Positions 19,959 through 21,902 of a stretch of DNA of 21,902 nucleotides are shown here, one piece after another. A program made the translations under genes and the position numbers. The notes under the pieces were generated by a model. That model was given only the letters and a program-made list of their open reading frames with translations, ran no database searches and had not been told where the DNA came from. The first letter of the stretch is position 1. Each line of letters opens with the position of its first letter. This stretch comes from a virus, in IMG/VR virus record IMGVR_UViG_3300043464_001172, positions 1 through 21,902 of that record; one strand, 5' to 3'.

Positions 19959-20453
19959 ATGTACCAGCCCGAACGGCTGGAGCGCTGGAAGATGCCCCGG
20001 GATTACTTCGGTGCCGAATGGCCGGAGTACTACTTCGCGGGTGTCGGGCGTTCCAGGGATTCGGACTGCCTGGAGGAATCCAACTTCCATTCCCTGCTGG
20101 CAGCCCTTGGTGGTGAATCGGACACCGTTCGCGTTGTCCGTGAATCACACTGGGCTGTCGGCTGGGTGGAGTGGATTGCTATCCATGAGTCCGACACATG
20201 GTCGCTGAAGGTAGCCGATGGGCTGCGGATGCGGCTGGATTCTTACCCTGTCTTGGATGAGGACGATTGGTCCAGACGGGAAGACGAGGAATGCGAGCGC
20301 GTCTGGTCGGACTGCTATACGGCCAAGGAGCGTGTTCGGTATCTGCGGCGGGCCCGATGCACGGAGCGATTCCGTGATCTACGGGCAGCCGTGAATGGTG
20401 ACTGGTATGCGGCGGCGAATCTGCTGCCGTGCCCAAGTGACATCATTCACTAG
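19959..20453 (+). CDS. Conserved-looking phage protein of unknown function (164 aa)
   Basis: The ATG at 19959 has AAGGAG seven bases upstream; an earlier in-frame ATG at 19929 lacks this. The protein has YYFAGVGRSRDSDCLEESNF, then ALGGESDTVRVVRESHWAVG and WVEWIAIHESD, followed by VLDEDDWSRREDEEC and CYTAKERVRYL. I recall closely similar proteins from many metagenomic phages and plasmids, always unnamed, with the GGESDTV-VVRE-HWAVGWVEWI block best kept. It is acidic and likely a small mixed alpha/beta protein. It is the first gene of the plus-strand block and lies downstream of the repeat-rich region. No enzymatic motif is visible. Confidence 0.8.
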   Translation: MYQPERLERWKMPRDYFGAEWPEYYFAGVGRSRDSDCLEESNFHSLLAALGGESDTVRVVRESHWAVGWVEWIAIHESDTWSLKVADGLRMRLDSYPVLDEDDWSRREDEECERVWSDCYTAKERVRYLRRARCTERFRDLRAAVNGDWYAAANLLPCPSDIIH

Positions 20454-20460
20454 ACGGGAT

Positions 20461-20553
20461 TCGATCCCGGGCAGGTGGAAGCGGTACAGCCGGGCGTTAG
20501 GCCCGCGCCGAGGCCGTGCAGCCGTTAGTGCGGCGCTGCCTGCCCGGGTTCGG
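20461..20553 (+). ncRNA. Candidate structured RNA element A
   Basis: CCCGGGCAGG (20466-20475) pairs with CCTGCCCGGG (20539-20548), extended outward by three or four further pairs across one mismatch. Inside, CGGGC-GTTAG-GCCCG (20491-20505) and a GCAGC/GCTGC hairpin (20518-20522/20535-20539, partly competing with the outer stem) give a branched fold. It follows the 164-residue gene stop by eight bases. No promoter is evident, so it is probably part of the plus-strand transcript. The fold was found by eye. Confidence 0.4.
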
Positions 20554-20571
20554 TTGCCGGTTCTGCGGTGT

Positions 20572-20714
20572 CCGAATAGCCCCCTCTGGGCTGACATCAA
20601 AACGCATCCGATCAGCAGGGTGCGTAGTTTGCGGAAGATGGTACACGCGGCGTCGTTTCTAGGCGAAAGCCGAGTCGCATTCCATGCCGCATGATGCCAG
20701 AGGGTGCTATTCGG
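20572..20714 (+). ncRNA. Candidate structured RNA element B (multi-branched, upstream of gp88-like gene)
   Basis: An 18-base helix, 20572-20589 with 20697-20714, pairs at 17 positions and encloses 107 bases. Inside are an 8-bp hairpin ACGCATCC/GGGTGCGT (20602-20609/20618-20625), and an arm TGCGG/CCGCA (20630-20634/20687-20691) continued by ATGG/CCAT (20638-20641/20682-20685). This arm ends in GGC-GAAA-GCC (20662-20671), a GNRA tetraloop. A small CTGC-CGTTA-GCAG hairpin (20715-20727) follows, 15 bases before the Shine-Dalgarno. The 20454-20754 stretch has no supported gene. A cis-regulatory leader or an independent RNA are both possible. Confidence 0.5.
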
Positions 20715-20754
20715 CTGCCGTTAGCAGTCGGCTTCTCTTCATGGAGGTGCGGCA

Positions 20755-21645
20755 ATGGGTTATTCCATTGCCCGCATCGTCCAGCCGGGCAAGTCGAATA
20801 CCAAGATCGCTCACGGTGAGCGGTTTGATATTCGCTCCTGCACGGTTTCTCTTGCGGCCAGTGATTCCGCAGGGTTCAACGTCTGCCCGAGGGCTATGCC
20901 CCGGTCGCAGATCGACTCCCTGCGGGCGGCTGGCCGGACCTGGGAGCAGGTCGCAGCGGTGGCCCACTCGCGTGGGCTGTCGATGTGTACTGCCTCCTGC
21001 GTCACCAATGAGGCAGGCAAGGGGGCTGCGGATTTCGTCCGCAATCCCCGCAAGAACCTGACCCGCTGGTATCGGGAGAACCGTGCCGAGTTCACCGCCC
21101 ATCTGCTGGACGAGCTGCGGGCTGAGATTCGCAAGGCTGGCCCCGGGCAGATCGTTGCCTGCCGGCCGAATGTGGACAGCGATGTGCCATGGGAACGGAC
21201 GGTTCCTGAGATGTTTGACCTGCCGATCCGCTACTGGGACTACACCAAGGTTTCCACGCGGCTGGGCAAGACTCCCGCGAACTATCACCTGACCTATTCG
21301 GTCAACGATGGGACGCAGCCTGAAGACTGGCAGCGGGTGTACGACAGCGGCTGCAACATCGCCGTGGTGTTTGACACTCACTGGCAGCCGGGCGGCCATG
21401 AGAACGGCCGCAAGTTCGGGCAGTTGCCGACATGGTTCACCGATGCCAACGGGTATCGGTGGCGAGTGGTCGATGGCGACAAGTCCGATTTCCGGTTCCT
21501 GGACGATGGTCCGGTGTGCGTTGGGCTGCGGCTGAAGGGGTTCTCCTTCGGCCGGTGGATGGCCCGGATGTCGGGATTCGCCCAGCGGGTGCCACGTACG
21601 GTGCGTGGCCTGTTCTCCAAGGTTCACCCGTCCAGGGCAGCGTGA
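20755..21645 (+). CDS. gp88-like (DUF7227-type) phage protein (296 aa)
   Basis: The ATG has GGAGG seven bases upstream. The layout matches the phage gene product 88 family known from mycobacteriophages and many environmental phages. An N-terminal NVCPRAM (Cys44) is followed by SMCTASC (Cys78, Cys82), then a helical stretch with NLTRWYRENRAEFTAHLLDE, RPNVDSDVPWE, PIRYWDYTKVSTRLGK, NYHLTYSVNDGT and NIAVVFDTHWQPGG. The cysteine cluster suggests metal binding, perhaps an iron-sulphur site; biochemical function is unknown to me. Length is normal. The final 40 residues are basic. It is preceded by the structured RNA region and followed after 48 bases by the next gene. Confidence 0.8.
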   Translation: MGYSIARIVQPGKSNTKIAHGERFDIRSCTVSLAASDSAGFNVCPRAMPRSQIDSLRAAGRTWEQVAAVAHSRGLSMCTASCVTNEAGKGAADFVRNPRKNLTRWYRENRAEFTAHLLDELRAEIRKAGPGQIVACRPNVDSDVPWERTVPEMFDLPIRYWDYTKVSTRLGKTPANYHLTYSVNDGTQPEDWQRVYDSGCNIAVVFDTHWQPGGHENGRKFGQLPTWFTDANGYRWRVVDGDKSDFRFLDDGPVCVGLRLKGFSFGRWMARMSGFAQRVPRTVRGLFSKVHPSRAA

Positions 21646-21661
21646 CGCCGCGTGGCGTTAC

Positions 21662-21677
21662 CTGTACACTTGGACAG
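21662..21677 (+). promoter_or_regulatory. Candidate regulatory dyad upstream of the last gene
   Basis: CTGTACACTTGGACAG is an imperfect dyad centred on CT, and also fits CTGT-N8-ACAG, the shape of a gamma-proteobacterial LexA box. It lies just before the ribosome site of the gene at 21694 and shares ACACTTG with the minus-strand sites. Confidence 0.35.
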
Positions 21678-21693
21678 TTCTCGGAGGTGTGAC

Positions 21694-21902
21694 ATGAGCA
21701 AGCGATATCGGTACATCGCATCGGTTCTGGTGCGTCCAGTCGGTGCAGGGGGCGTCATGGATGCCGTGGACTTTCCGGTTGTGCTGCCCAACGTGCGGGC
21801 GACATCCGGCGAGGTGTTCGATGCGTGGTATTCGCTGGCCGGCGAAGACTTTGAATCTAACGGCATCCTGCGGATCAATGGTGAGTTCACCATGGGCATG
21901 GG
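21694..21902 (+). CDS. Phage protein, N-terminal fragment (runs off right edge)
   Basis: The ATG has GGAGG six bases upstream. The fragment MSKRYRYIASVLVRPVGAGG ... then DAVDFPVVLPNVRATSG and FDAWYSLAGEDFESNGILRI is open to the right edge (69 codons). It is a mixed, beta-rich start with no recognised motif. It follows the gp88-like gene in the same direction and probably belongs to the same operon. Confidence 0.75.
   Translation, partial: MSKRYRYIASVLVRPVGAGGVMDAVDFPVVLPNVRATSGEVFDAWYSLAGEDFESNGILRINGEFTMGM

Noticed and set aside
20454-20475. A tRNA T-arm-like sequence CGGGATTCGATCCCG
   Set aside because: The TTCGA would sit in a 5-base rather than 7-base loop, and no acceptor, D or anticodon arms fit on either strand.
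20707-21627. A 306-codon minus-strand frame
   Set aside because: It lies opposite the gp88-like gene, which has a strong ribosome site and recognisable family blocks.
21662-21677. A canonical LexA box (CTGT-N8-ACAG) implying SOS control
   Set aside because: It is a single exact match in an otherwise unknown host and is better explained, for now, as one member of the five-site dyad motif; the site at 12401 fits a different LexA type, so neither identity is supported.

Overview
The window is a piece of a GC-rich tailed-phage (Caudoviricetes) genome or a closely related prophage. It carries a recognisable large terminase, portal protein, scaffold and major capsid protein. Genes are packed tightly, with ATGA, GTGA and TGATG start/stop overlaps throughout, and nothing resembles bacterial housekeeping. 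No tRNA, rRNA, CRISPR array or integrase was found. The host cannot be read directly. A Cys-rich domain in the largest protein (CC...C...GG-W-G...C) resembles, from memory, surface proteins of Planctomycetes and similar environmental bacteria; this is only a weak hint.

Layout. Positions 1-18449 are one long minus-strand late block, transcribed right to left. In transcription order it holds: an 819-residue Cys-rich/beta-repeat protein (probable adhesin or appendage); a small Cys-cluster protein; a coiled-coil protein; an 18-residue mini-gene; a DUF6321-like protein; two proteins resembling pieces of a large polyvalent virion protein; an endonuclease VII/HNH gene; scaffold; major capsid protein; a decoration-like protein; a terminator; a small helical protein; a Q/G/P-rich protein; a glycosyltransferase; a candidate small terminase; a 66-residue zinc-ribbon protein; TerL; a 106-residue protein; portal; and a run of small structural proteins, including a 20-residue membrane peptide, that continues past the left edge. 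Capsid genes thus come before the packaging genes.

Positions 18450-19958 form a control region. A 249-residue basic protein of unknown function (minus strand) is flanked on one side by two very strong GC hairpins. On the other side is a divergent intergenic region with a sigma-70-like minus-strand promoter and two 50-bp direct repeats, each carrying tandem CGGCCGACAA units.

From 19959 to the right edge genes are on the plus strand: a conserved-looking 164-residue phage protein, a roughly 300-base gene-free stretch that folds into two multi-branched structures, a gp88-like (DUF7227-type) protein, and the start of one more gene.

The best candidates for something undescribed are the tandem structured RNA region (20461-20714), a 16-bp dyad motif with core ACACTTGT found in five intergenic gaps, the Cys-pair repeat protein, and the two translationally coupled micro-genes. 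All functional names are judged from sequence features and memory of the families; no database search was run.
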